Below, in pieces: positions 22,251 through 35,600 of a stretch of 64,000 nt of DNA. This DNA is from Phalacrocorax aristotelis (Eukaryota; Chordata; Aves; Suliformes; Phalacrocoracidae). The notes under the pieces were generated by a model, which saw only the letters and a program-made list of their open reading frames with translations, did no database searches and was not told where the DNA came from. A program made the position numbers and the translations under genes. Position 1 is the stretch's first letter. Each line of letters starts with the position of its first letter. The stretch spans positions 186,001-250,000 of the forward strand of contig NW_027441196.1 of the NCBI RefSeq assembly GCF_949628215.1, given 5' to 3'.

Positions 22251-23191
22251 TTGGAGCCAACCGCCACCAGTGCCGGCAGGACGGAGCTGTGCTGGCGTGG
22301 AGCAGCGCTGGGAGGAGGCAGAGTCTGGCGTCGGTCTCGGACTAGCAAGCCGGTGACTTTAGAGCAGAACACACTTTTCTCTGGACTTTGGGTAGGAAAA
22401 AACAGCCTTCACTGAGTGGTCTGGGAGGTGGTTAACAGATTGACTTTCAGCCTGAAGTCCTTCAATCTCTGCTAATTGAATATGGTGCCTGTGCAGATGG
22501 GATACACTGTGCAATGTCACTAATTTTTCCTGTCGTCTCTAACCCAAAACTCAAACAAAGTCCTGTCCCCTCGGCTCCTTATCTGAGCGTAGACAAGAGT
22601 CACCTTAACTTAATGGAACGTCAAGATTCACTCTATTTTTATCACCTTAGAATATGCAACAAATAAATACTTCCTTATTACTCAGCTTTCCAGAACGTGA
22701 TTTGGTTTGACTTGCTAGAATCCAGGTGGGGATTTGCTTGTCTGTAGTGCTGCAGTGGGATTACTGGCAGCGAGCGTTTGTGTGGTGGTGATGCCTAAAG
22801 AGACGAGTTGGGTTGGTGCTCCACTGTGTTAGTTTGCCAATCAACCTGATAAATCTCAGAGTTTGAGGTGGAAAGGCAAGCTGTGTGCTGACGTAAGCGT
22901 ATAGCCTGTGAGTTACTTATGTTTGTGAAAAAATGACATCGTTTTGTAAGTCTTATTTCTTAAATCTAAGTAAGCTGGGAACAGGGAAAGTAAAGGTTCA
23001 GAAGGATCACGTCACACCTTGAATCTGTGTCTACCAAAGTGATTTGCAATCGAATGTAGTTGTAACTCTCCGTTGCCTCAGGGAGTTTTTCTACACCACA
23101 AAGAAGTGGTTCACTTTTGAACATGAAGAACATGAAGAACCTTTGGTGGGGAAATTTGGTTGTTGTGTGGTAAAGGTTATGAAGAGTCCTC
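22251..23191. other. Stretch without an identified gene at the end of copy A
   Basis: AT-richer DNA with no recognised feature. In copy B it is 62464-63404. Confidence 0.45.
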
Positions 23192-23423
23192 GTTCCTGTG
23201 GTGGCCACGGGAATTCTGTGCTCAGGATGTGCCAGGGCAAAGCTGCATATGCAGAGCTCCTGCAGGTGACTGAAGCCCCTGCCATTCTGCAGTTCCCTAA
23301 GCGAGCTGCAATCCGCCAGCAAACTCCGGCCCATCTCAGTGAGCACACCTGTAGCCGTGCCCACAATTCTGAAGTCTGCCACAAACTGAGAGGGGCCTCA
23401 GCGTGAAGCGCAGGGAACCTCCA
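23192..23423 (+). repeat. 232-bp direct repeat, left end of the ADCY10 module
   Basis: From gttcctgtggtggccacggg to cagggaacctcca. The same 232 bp occur at 40505-40736 in the same orientation, with two substitutions and no indel that I can see. It begins exactly where copy A stops matching copy B. No similarity to a known element recognised. Confidence 0.95.
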
Positions 23424-23625
23424 GATGCAAACCCTTCTCACGCCAAAGCCATTGGCAGGCAGCCGGAGGGGACAAGCCAAAGGAATTCTGCCACTAGAAG
23501 GAGTGCTGCCAGCTGGAAGGGACGGCGGAGGGGACATATGACCTACCTGCGTGCTATGTCCCCACATTTTTCCCCAGTGCCTAGGAAAGAAAGGCCCGAC
23601 AGCAAAGGTCATGATAAAAGAGGTA

Positions 23626-23631
23626 TTTAAT
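23626..23631 (-). terminator. Possible poly(A) signal overlapping the ADCY10-like stop
   Basis: On the minus strand the TAA stop is followed at once by TTAAATACC, giving ATTAAA that overlaps the last base of the stop. A usable variant signal so close to the stop would give an extremely short 3' UTR; it could be chance in AT-rich DNA. Confidence 0.3.
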
Positions 23632-26600
23632 TAGATTAGTTCATCTCCACCCCTGCAGTGGGCATCTGCTGCCCGACAGGAGTCCGCTGCCCTGTCCGTG
23701 TTGGCCTTCATGCGCGCTGCCAGGCGGGAGAACGTCTGCCTGCTGGAAGTGCCCTCCAGGCTGAAGAGCTGCTCCAGTAAGGAAAGGCAGCAGCTCTGCT
23801 GCAGCAGCCAGGCTAGCCTCTTCCTCCTGCCACACAAGAGAAAGTGATGGGCCCAGAGGCTCTAGCTGTACAGTGCTAAAGCGACCAGGGCGGGGGGAGA
23901 GCAGGGCGGTGGACAAGCCGGTTACACCTCCTCGGAGGAAAGGGGGCTGATGGAAGGAGGGCTGCTGGAGCAGAAGGCAGCAAACAAAGATGTGCCGCCG
24001 GGGGAAGCTGACCGCTTGAGAGGGCGTGTTGGCACTACGGCCTCAGGTTAGGTGTGGCCTCAAGACTGGGCTCAAGCAGCTCTGGGCCTGGATGCTTGGG
24101 ACCAGGTGGGAAATGGCTCTTCCTCCCCTGGCTTCTCACTTCTGCTTCTTACCGGGCCTCCTGCGGAAGGGAGGCTGCTCTTCTGGCAACGTAAGCGGCA
24201 CACTGCAACTTTTCCACCTGAGACTTGACCAAGGCTCCAACGGTGGTCCGGGGGAACTTCCTTTTGAGCAGGCTCAAAGCCTCCAGGATCATTTTCTTTG
24301 CCAGCTCCATGCGTCCCATACGATAGCAGACCTGCAAGGGAAAAGGGAAACGTCCCGATGGGGACCAGTGGCCCAAGAGACTGCAGGAATCTGCCAGTGG
24401 CTGCAGATGCCCCAGGGACATCCCCTGCAACTGGGGAAGGCGTCCAGCTCTGTCCCCCGGAGATCCCGCCAGACCTCTCCGTCTCTTTACCTCCCCTTTG
24501 AGGCTGAAGAAGGTGGCCTCTTCAAAGCGGGCTATCACATTCGCTTTCTTGTCTACGGAGTTCCTCAGGACCTCCGCTTCATTCAGCTTCACGAGGGCCT
24601 TTGTGCAAGCACACAGAGAGCAGCAGGTGAGCGTGGGTGCAGAGCCCACAGCCAGCCTTGCCCTTCTCCCTTGCCTCTGGCGTCTGTCTTAAGAGGGCCT
24701 GTTCCTCCCCCTCGGTGATGCCCGCTCAAACACAGTCACACTGGCTCAGAGCACAGGCACCACTGATCCTTCAGACCGCCTCCCTGCTAACGCCCCTCGT
24801 CCTAAGGGCACAGTGCCCTGTGCCTCTTGCCGCAGAAGAGGCAAAGCAGGGGAAGAAGTCAGGGTCTGAGCCCAGCGTTTCCCTTCTGAGGCCCCACAGA
24901 GGCATGCCCTGTTGCAACGGGGAAGTTGTCCTGCCCAGAGCCAGGCGACTGAGAGGACTCCGTGCACAGAGGGTGCTGGCAAGCAGGGCAACTCACCATG
25001 TCGCTGTTGGAGACATGCAGGTAGGCAGCCGCACACTCCAGAAGGTAGTAGAAGGCTCTGGCAGCATCGCCCATTGCCATGTAGTGGCGAGCCAAAGGCA
25101 CCAGCACCGATTCCACGATGGCTTTGCACTCACAGGAGCATGCGCCGCTGTCCTTCCCATCGGCCTTGCTGGGCACCTCAGTTGTCTGTTCGCTCTTTGC
25201 CACAGGCCGCCCTGCCACACTAGTCAGAGGACGGTTCCCAGGGGAAGAAGAGAGCAAAGAATACACAGGCATCACTTAGAGTGGTCTTTCTCCCCACACA
25301 GACGACAGAAAAAGCCCTTTGTTCAAAGCAGAGCGTGAGGCCACGGGCAGGCGTGACTCATGCAGGTGCTCCTCCCCTGCAGATTTTGCCAGCGCTGCTC
25401 GGTAGGAACTGGAAAGCAAGGGCTGCTCCGGTGACGTGTGACCATTGCCCTGAGCCCATGGGCTTCCTCAAGCACTCTCTCATCTCCATGGCCATCTCCT
25501 CCCAGCTCCCACCCCACAGACAGCCTCTTCCCTAAGCTACAGTCACAACCGGCAGCCAGATTCCCGAGTTTCCTTTGCCTCCTGTGGAGACCCTGTGCTC
25601 ACTGGCTTCAAAAATAACCAAAACCTGGTCTGCTCACCCAAAATCCTCCCCCATGAAAGCCTGCTGCTGCCGCCGCAGTGCATCTTCAGCATCTGGCGAG
25701 AACACAGGGGGTTAGACACCTCCTCGCGTACGCCGGGGTAAGAGCTGCTCTCCCTCTCCCAGCGGGGCTTGCAAGGATCCTTGCAAGGGTCCCAACACAC
25801 TGAGGAAAGCCTGCAGTGGTCATCCTCACCTCCTGGGCTTGTCCCTAGCAGATCTACTCCCACCCGATCCCCAGCACACACCCCTGGGCTCCTGGAGGGC
25901 CCGGGCTGTGGAGCACGGCGCACAGCATACCCTCAGTGGCGTGGGTCCTATCCCTCTTCAGCTGCTCTCCTGCAAGCACCAAGGTCTCCCAGCTGCGTGA
26001 GTCGCCCTGGTCAGCAGAGCCCTGGCACCTCCCTCCATCCTGGGTGCTGGTGACGGCGAAGCGGTGGAAGGCAACAAACTCTCCTTGGCCGCAGCTCTTG
26101 CATTTGTGCGCGTGCCGCTCCAGGAAGGCGGCACACGTGCGGTGCAAGGCGACCCGCTGTCTCTTGGGCCACAGCTGGTAGGCAGCCTCCTGCAGCAGCA
26201 CGACACGGAAGGCCAGAGCGCCAGACTGCTGCACCACGGTCATCCTCAGAGCGGGCGTCTCCACATCTGCAAGGCAAAGGGCCTTTGCATCAGCCCCAGC
26301 TGGGGCCAAGGCTCAGGGCCATCCCAGCCGGGACACCAAAGTCACGCCTTGGGGCGCACCCTCGGCAGCAAACCTGCACTGCTGCACACCGAGCCTTGCA
26401 GCACGGGGTGGAAGGGCCCACCTTGCCTTGCTTGACGCTAGCACGGCCCTGGGGACACAGTGCTCAGCTGCGCTCCAGGCAGCAGCTGGGGATGTTGCTG
26501 CCAGCCAAAGCGAGCCCTGGCCCGCGCTTTCTCCCTGCTCTTGGCAAGGCAGTCCCCAGCCTCCTGAGCTTCCCGCCCTGCTCCACAGGGGAATCAAAGC

Positions 26601-29600
26601 TGAGTGAAAGCCTGTCAAAGGGCCCGGGGCTCTCTGGAGGCCATCTTTGGTCTGGACGCTGCAGGCGGCCCGCAGAGGATGTCAGGGGTTCCACAAGCCC
26701 TCCTATGCCTGCGCTATAAGCAGCGCCTGGAGGCCGCGGAGCAGAGGCACTTGGGACGGCTGGTGGGAACTCCCCTCCACCACAAAGCTCGTGTGCTTTG
26801 AGATCGGCTCGTAAGATCTTTGCACAACCCCTCCTGAACAGCCATGCCTGCCTGAGCTCCACCCAGCCATCACCGGGGGCGGGGGCAGGGGGGGAGCGCA
26901 CCATGCCCGGGGGAGCCCATCAGGACACAGCTGGGAGCTCCCTTGTCCACCTCACTGCTACCACTTACCGCTCTCCGCCTGCACAGAGGTGCCTGGCCTC
27001 TTGGTAGGATCTTGGACATCTTCTGGCACCTCTGTGTTTTTCAGCCACTTAAGGATGTTGTCCTTCACCAGCATGGTCAACACACAATTCACCTTGTGCC
27101 TCATGTCAGCCGGAAGGACGTGCAAGAGCAGCTGGGTGGTAAACACGGGCCCGATGACAGCCGCATACTTCAAAACGGTCTGCTTCAGCGGCTTTAGCTG
27201 GTCCAGCTGAGACAGCGCAATCTCTGCCAGAAAGAAGCAACACATCTCTCTCTCGCCTCTTCCCCATGCTCAGGCTGGAGAGTTTCAACACAGGAAACGG
27301 GGTAGATGTTGGCCTCCTCTCCTCGGGACTGCACCTGCTGGGCAATCGCAACCCAGGGCAGGCGTCTTCAAAATGGCTCCGCTCCTGCTGCAGCCACCGG
27401 CCACAAGGCCTGGGGAAAAGCGAGACGCTCAAACGCACGCTCCCCCACCAAGGGTGAGGAGGGCAGGACCCAGCAGGTCCATGCAGCCCATGATGCGCCC
27501 TACCAGGTCTGGAGTAGGTTTTTGCCCTACAGTGCGCACAGAGAACAGAGAACTTTCCCCAGCCCAGAGGTGGACTCGGAGCTCCACACAACGATTGTCT
27601 GAACGTGGCCAGACGATACTACTCCTTTCTTTTCCATTTCTTCCTGTTCTTTTTGGACAAAACCGCTTTACAGCAGGAATGCTTTAGCGTGACATTTCTT
27701 CCAGGATCATACAAATGGGGGTGGCTAGAGAGGAGGGACACTCATCGACAGTTCCCAAGCTGAGAGGGTGACTCTGCAGCACACAGATGCCTAGCCTCCC
27801 TCTAGCTGATGCCCCGCAAAGGGGCCCCAGCACAGCTGCGAGCCGCCAGAGCGGCGCTCGGACCCTCACCTTTCAAGGTGACGGGCAGCACGGTGTTCTC
27901 CAGGTTCACGTCCGGTCTGATGGTGCAGACCCTGCCATCACTCCCTGCGCTGGAGCTCGACGTTGCTGCAAGACAGTTTCCGCTGCAAGCGCGTCTTTCG
28001 GGACATGGTTTAGGAGGTGTTGGGCTGACAGTTGGACTTGACTATCTTAGAGGTGTTTTTCAACCTTACTGATTCTATAATGATTCTGTGATTATAGAGC
28101 CCTCCCAAAGATGTTCTGCCTTCACACCAGCTTTCCCAAACAGTCTCCACAGCCAGGGAAATTGGGAAACTTCTATTACCATCCTTTTCTTCTGTGACCG
28201 GCACCCTTGTGGGGATTTTATGGTTTTGGATTCAAGATTCCTGGGCCTGTCCCTCACCTCAAGCTGGGATTTGTTCTCAAGGGAGCTGCCCTATGGCCAA
28301 GGTAAATTACAGGCCCATTAGAATGCCTAAGAAACACCAGGATCAAATGTGCTCCGGAACAATTTCCCCCGTGTTTTAGCACCCAACTCCTGCCCCAGGA
28401 ATTTAGGCCCCTCCAAGCCACCAGAAGTCGCTAGCCCCTGCTTTGGCTCACAACGGTAAGGCACGCAGGAGCCCACGCCTCTGCCAGGCCAAGTTCTGCA
28501 CTGCTGCAAGATGTGACTCTGCCCAGATCCACGGGGGAATGACGGGGCAAGACCGTGCCGCAGAGAATGCGCCACAGCAACGCGCTAGTCGGCAGCAAAG
28601 GTGCTTACCGATCAGGCTCTCCCAGCTGCCCTCTGCTTTTTCACCCCGCCTCCGGGTGTGGAACAAGAGCATGTCGTTGCGACGAAGGCAGCGCAGCAGC
28701 TCCTCGCAGTAATACGGGATCCCCAAGCTTCTTTGGATCAGGAACCTGGACAGGGGCAGACCCAGCAATGAGCAGCACAAGGAAAGTAAGGTGGAACACC
28801 GTTCAGGGGGGCCGCGACTCCCTCGGGCATAACAGAGTAGCCAGCATCTCCGTCACAGCCACACCTCACTTTTGAAAGGGGCGCTGGCTTGGCCTTTTGG
28901 GCCCCCCTGAACCTCCAGCCTTGGCTGAAGTCCACGCCAAAAGAGAGGCGGACAATGCCCAAAGCACGGAGCAGCGAGCCCTGCCTTTCCTCTCCTCGGG
29001 AGCCTAGATCCTCCCTGGCAGCAGGACGGACCTCTGCCCCAGGGAATCTCCCCCACAGCCCGGCCACCTAGACCAAGGCCGTTTCGCACCCCAGACACGC
29101 TTGGCCTCGGCACTCTTCCTCCCTTCCTCCCTGCGCAACAGCGAAGGGATGACACCTCCCACGCTCTGTGTCTGGGGAGTTGCCCGCTCTCAGCTCACAC
29201 CTGCCAGGGCGAGGCATAACATGCAACCCCCGTGGGCCCAGTACTCACGGGAGCCAGTGATGCTTCTAGCCGCCCTGCGCTGCCTTTCCTGGGGCGTTGA
29301 TGCCCTCCCATGCTCTGCATCGGTTCAAGCCCTCAGGAAGAGCTCCCCTGCCTCCCACTTACCTCGCTAGATCCCTGGAGATGCTGACCACTCCGAGGTC
29401 CTGGCAGACTTTCTGCACCACAGCTGAAGATTTCAGCTTGTCCAGATGACAATAGGTGATGTTCTGGGACATTGCGCTGTCTCCTGCGGCTTTGCAGAAG
29501 GCCTCTGTTCTCACATAGCCCGGGGCTAAGCTCATGACCATGAAGCTGGAGACGTTTTGGAGCACGGGTGACATGATACTCCAGGAGGCAGGGTCGATGA

Positions 29601-32600
29601 AATGGGCATTGTCGATGACAAATATGCCAAATTCTCCTCCCATGACCTGAAAAAAAGCCAGGTTGTTCTGAGGGGAATCCGGTGCATTTTCAAGTGCCTT
29701 CCAGGGGAGGAGATTTACCCTCTGTCTCTTGAGAGGATTCTCGGAAGTCTCTCCCCAACCCGTTCCCTGCTCAGATGCTGACTGGCTCGTAATTCCGTTG
29801 AGACTTTAAGGTCACGCCTAATGTCGCTTGCTCCGCAGAAGGAGGGAGCTTGGGCAAGGGAATGCGGAAGACGTCGTTCTTCCTCCAGGGAACATTGCTT
29901 TATGGGAGGGCGGGGTTGTTTTCCTTCTCTGACCAGGAGGTCGGAAGGAGAAATGCTCACCTTCTCTAGCACCTTTGCCCACGTCGAGTGCAATTCCATT
30001 AGCCTTTGAGGTTCACACATCTTGCGAACCTTGTCCGAAACGGGAAACTGGCCAGGAAAAGCAGAGTCAGGGAGAAAGGTCACTCCGGGGCTAGGCACAC
30101 CTCCCCACCAAGCAAGACCGCAGAGCAAACCACCTCTGCTGGCCTCAGCACCCTCCCTCTCCCCAGCACAGGGCCAAGAAGCCACAGTGGGGACTTCACC
30201 TGGAGCCTAAAGCAGAGGCCCTCTGCCCAGGGTCTCTGGCAGGCCTCTCGCTCTCACCTCGACAAAGAAAATGCCGTTGAGGAGGCAATAGCTGCTCTCT
30301 TCGATTATCCCTTCGAGCTTTGCCTGCAACACGCGCTCCTTGTCACTGCGCAGTTCACAGTCCTGGAGGCCCAGGGCTTTGGCCATCAGCTTATGGAGGG
30401 CAGAGAAGGACTGCCTCACGTTGACCTCTAGCAGTTCCATCGCAACTACCCTGCCGTGCAAAAGCAAAAGGGACTGAGATCCCCAACAGCCCGAGCCTTC
30501 TAAGACCAAAGGGGTGGAGATGCCCTTGCAGGGGGCTCTTCAGCCACCCATCTCAAAGTGCTTCCCAGAGAAGCCCGCGCTTTTCACTCCTCGTACGAGA
30601 AAGGGCACACAGGGGCAGCTGGTGCCAAGCCACTGGCAGAGCCAGGTCCGGACCCTGTGTCTCGGCAGCGCCAGCCCAGGTCTCGCTACTTCCCCCCTGC
30701 ACAGGAACTCACAGGGCTCAGAGGCAAGGATGGAGCAAGTGGTGAGTTTGCCTTTGGGCTCCAGACCTTAGCACTCTGCCTCCCAGAGCACAGGAAGGCT
30801 TTTCTGCCCCAGTGCTCCTTCTGGGAAACAGGTAGAGGGCAAGCAGAGCTTCTGAGCTGGCCACCCTGCTGTCTGTTGCGTCTGGAGCCAGATGCAAAGC
30901 ACTGAGCCTGGGCTCTTCCCGACTATCCGTGCCTGGCCCAGAGGTGAAGGAGGAAAGGCTGTGGCTCAAGAAGCCGCCTCCAACTCCCCAAAGAGGCAGA
31001 GGTGGGAGCAGGGCACGCAGGAGCTCCTAGGGAGTGTCTCCAGGAGGCTTTTTCAGGCCTCTGCAGTCCAAGAGCCAAACGCACTGGCAGAGGGGCTGGA
31101 GTGTTCCACGGTTGTCAGGGGATGGGCAGGGGCAGTGTCCCAAAGCTACAGGTCAAAAACCTGTACCTGTGGCCAGCAGCCTGGCCTAAAGAGGCCAGTT
31201 CAGCAAGTAAGTGGCTCTTTCCGGAGCCCATCGTGCCCTCAAATGCCAGGATGTGGCTTTGCCCAAAATCCTTATAGGCTTTCAAGCAGCTGACAAAAAG
31301 GTCAATCTCCTTCTCCCGACCTGTGAAGACACACAAGGAAACGAGCTGCTGGGGGTGCTGAAAAGCAAAGAGACGTCCCTTTTGCTGCCACCCTCCACCG
31401 CAGTTTCCCTCCCCACCACCACATATAACATGACAGCCTGCCTACACCCAGGCCTCCTTCCATCAAGGCACCAAGCGATTAAAGGCATCCCGAGCGTCCT
31501 GATGTTTCCGTATCTACACCCAGATGCTGCCAGGAAAGGAACTCTGAGGAGTACAAGGGCGAGAACCCACAAACACTCTCCGTCAGTCTGGCAGAAGGAA
31601 ACCTCTCTCCTGAACCCAAAGACAAGGATCAGCTTAGCCCCCGGGCTTGAGCAGCTCCATAGTAGAAAGGAACCTTCCTACCAGGTCTGGAGCACGGCGG
31701 GGAGCACCAGGCACCTCACCCTGCTTTCCACCCCAGAGATATCAAACAAATAGGGACGAACCAGGCAGCACTGCCTTAGGGTCGCTGCAGGCAGCACCAT
31801 CCCTGACAAAAGCTTCTCCCTACCCAGCGTGGCACTAAGCGCTACCAAGGGGAAGAAAGTGGCGTTCAGAAGAGCACGGCGTTCTCCACCTACCCAGCAA
31901 GGGAGCGTACTCTGACCTCTCCTTGGTGAGACTCATGTCAAGTATGCTAGAAGCAGGGGAAAAGAAAACACAAGTCAATGAGGTGGGGAGAAGCCAGGGG
32001 ACATAGAGAAGCAGCCTGGCGTGGAGGGGCAGGACGTGTTCCTCGGGTACCGGCTTTTCTTTTGAGCAGCGTGTCACCCCCTGCACGCTCCCCCAGCCAA
32101 AGTTCAAGCTGCACGCTAGGACAGCTTCAAGCATAAAGAAGCCCAACGACCGCAGCAGGGTGGGAGAACGTATCGAGAGTTCATCACCATGGGCCAAACC
32201 CAGAGAACTCGGAGACACGTGAAAGAAGCCAGGGTGTGCTGTTGCCTAGCAGACAGCTTTACCACGTTGGCCAAGAAAAACAAGTGTCTTGGAAAGGAGG
32301 ACTTGTGTCCCTGAACGGGTTGGGATGCCAAGTACCTGGCACCTTTGCCTCAAGTCTTCCTGTAGTTCAAAGAGATGGCAATGTTAACATTCAAACCGTC
32401 ACCCAAAGAGAAGGGCAAATCCTGGCCCAGAGGAAGAGCTGAGATTTCAGCAGGAAGACATGAGGAAGAGTGTCCCAATGGTCCACCTTTCCCCATGGGA
32501 ACCAGACTGGCCCAAAGCTTCCTGCTCGGAAGCAGCTGGGACAAAAAACTCCTTGGGTCATTACCAGGGCACATGGTGGAGCAAGCACAGCATGGAAAGC

Positions 32601-35600
32601 ACAGTCGAAAGCCATTTGGGCAGAGCCTGCAAGGCCACCTTGCATCTACCCAGACAGAAGAATCTTCCCAATCCCTGTGGCTTCACTCCCGCTCTCTCAG
32701 CAGCAGGAGGCAGCACGGGAGAGGGGCAAAAAGCCTCCCACGCCAGGGCTTCTGACCATCTCAGCAACTGGGAAGGCAGACCAGCTTGGTCTCTCGCTGC
32801 ACAACTCCTCTTTGCTCGCCGAGGCTGCACCCTTGGTGCCACCGTCCCTTCATCCAGCCCTCTCAGAGGACACTCACCTCGCCTTGGTGACTCCCACATA
32901 TTGATAGATAGTGCCAGGACGGATAATGCCTTTCATTTTTCTCTCTGGCAGCTCCTTGAAGTAGTAAGGGGGCAGCCGAGAGGCGGCATAAGTCGCTGCA
33001 TCACAGGACACCAGCCCAGGGTAGCGCACCATCATCCGGGCTGCCAAATTCACCTTCTGGCCAAGGACTGCCAGGGAGAGAGACAGAGAGAGAGCACGCG
33101 TTGATGTACCTGTGCCACCAGCCCCGCGGCGCCCTGCCACGCCAAGGGCTGCCTCCCCTCTGGCACAGGCCAACGCCACAGCGGGGTCAGCAGAACCCAG
33201 GGGAACAATCGGCCATGGAGCCCGTTCTCCCACTCCGGGCCAGGACCAGCACCGCCTGGGCCGTTCCTGAGTGGCTGCTGGGCAAGCCCTCTCCCAGCCC
33301 GCCTTCCTCTTCCAGACTGCTGTGCTTAAGCAGGCCCAGGCCAACCTTCCGCGCCTCAGGCACACGCCTCCTACCTGTGTATTCATTCCTCAGAGGGTGG
33401 CCGGTGATGCCGCAGAACACCATCCCGCTGGTAACGGCAACGGACACTGCCCTGGCACACAGGGAAACAGCGCAGCTTCAGCAGCGCCCCACGCACAGTC
33501 CTGCCCGCCCAGCTTCATCCCCTCCCGCACCTCCCCTCGGCCCTAGCCTGGGCCACCTGCCATCCTGCCCTGCCAGCGCGGGCCTTGGGGGCCTGGAGAG
33601 CTCAGGGACGCAATATACGTGCGTTGCAAGGGACAAGGGACATGGGCAGAGTTTTGGACACTTCCCCTGAGGCCTCTTTCCCTGAGATGCGACCGGCAGA
33701 AGGCCACGGCCCTCTCGTGAGCAAAGAGGGAGGGAAGAAGGCGCCCACAGCGTCACCACCTGCGGTGACAGAAACTTGAGATCAGGTGGTTGGGCCCCAG
33801 CCCTGTTCATGGGCCAGTTGCTCGGAAGGGCCTGTCTCTGGCACTGAAGAGCCTCTCGCCCTCGTGAGGGCTCGTTCCGGTGCGAGGGCTAGCACGGTGT
33901 GCTTGGAGGGGCTCTGCCTGGCTGCCATGGGCCTCAGCCATGGCTCGCCTGCCACCTCTCAGGGCACTGCTTCCTTCCTGCCAGGGACGAGGGAGGGCAA
34001 GCTAGAAGGCACATCTCTTTCGGGTAAGCCCCCTTGCACTGTCCTAGGCACCCGGCACACCCACGCCCCCTGCCACATGCTCACTTTTTTCCCCCAAACA
34101 TCGTCGAGAAGGAGTTGAAGATCTGAACAGCGCTCTGCAAGGCGTGCAGGCTCTTGTAGGGCAGCTTTTCTCCAATGAGTCCAAACACACAGAGGAACGT
34201 GCAGCCCTGCCAAGGACAGAAGCGGCACATCTTGCTACAATGCCTCAGAGGGAATCACCCCCTCTTGCTCACTGACCACCCTCTCGGGCTGCGGGGAGGC
34301 GATTGCTCACGCACACACTCACTTTATCGCACAGGAGGACTTTGTTGACTTCGCCCTTGTGAGGAGAGAGGATTTCTAGCAACATCCTGCTGGCACTGTG
34401 GAGGAACTCAAAGACTTCTGCTGTGCTGATGATATCTGCAGACAACTGCAGGTGGACAAAGAGGCTGGTGACTGGCCGTAGCTCAGAGAAGAGGTCCAGC
34501 GGCAGTCTGTCGTCAAGCTGGAAGACAAGAGCACACGGGCTTCACCAGCCTGCTCTCCCACGGGCTTACTGCCCACACCAGATGCCGAGGGAGAGCAGGC
34601 GTACCGGCAATAGCCTGCAGGTACTACTGGAGGAAGGGGGGAAATCCTCCTCTCCGTGCACATGGCGGGCAGGCTTCACCAGCCTGCGGCAGGCAGGTAC
34701 CGAACCATAACACAAATGACAAAGGAGGACAAGGCACACAAAGGAGGACAAGGCACGCACTGGTGCAGCCTGGGTGCCCCTTGGCTCAGTTTGCCCATGT
34801 TCTTGTCTCAGGGTGCATTTTCTTTGGTTTTCTCTTCTCCTGAGAACTCCATCTGTGCAATGCACCTCTTTTCTGCCCGCCAAAAATGCAGCCCCAGCAG
34901 TGGTGGCCTGGACGTACCTTCCTGAGAGCAGCTTCTGGTATGTACTTCCGAAACATCTCCACCAATTTAGGACGGTTGGACAAGACACGAGTAGGCCTCA
35001 TGGCCCCTGAGGAGAGAAAACGCAGGTGGTCGCTCGAAGGATGGCACTAGGAGGTGTTGGAAAGCAGGGGCTGGCACTGGAAACGGGGGAGAAAGAGTCT
35101 TCTGCCTTTGCTCATGTTGCCACCTGCTGACACTCAGGGCAGAGCTGTCCCCTGGAAGGAGGAGGCGGCAGCGGTAGCAGCGACTGCCCCAGCTGATGCA
35201 CAGGAGGGACAAAAGCAGGGGCGCTAACTGAAAGGGGGAAGAGGGCTGGGGTGGTTCCCCTCTGGCCCCTGAAGCAGCCAGGCCCCACCTTTGCAGGCAA
35301 TCACAGAACAAGGTGAAGTTGGCACGCACCTTCCCCTTCCAAGCGGTGGCTCAATGGGTGTCGTACAAGCTTGCGCAACGCTTCTTGGCGTTCTGACCGA
35401 GACATCTGATCCATGCCCGTAACCTGAAGACACACAGAATCAGAGAACTGCCACTGGCCGCCCCAGGACTCCAGGGGACAGAGCCTGCCCTCACCGTCAC
35501 TGCCCAGAAAAGGGGAGAACAAGCCCACCTGGCTGGATGGGACAGCAGTGCTTCCTCAGAAGCACCGGAGCTGGGCAGGCATCACCCAAGCATCCCCCAG

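Larger units (their letters stand above)
862..23193 (+). repeat. Segmental duplication, copy A
   Basis: This 22.3-kb segment recurs in the same orientation at 42776-63406. The start offset is 41914 and the end offset 40213. The difference is explained mainly by a 1,720-bp block (12799-14518) present only here, an 18-bp gap in a CR1 near 14678, and a few 1-2 bp indels. In the 5.5-kb stretch 4129-9652 I found about 14 substitutions, so identity is near 99.7% there. Left homology stops just before the shared ggtgcctcacag; right homology stops at 23193, where the 232-bp repeat of the ADCY10 module begins. Such identity implies a recent duplication or recent gene conversion. Confidence 0.97.
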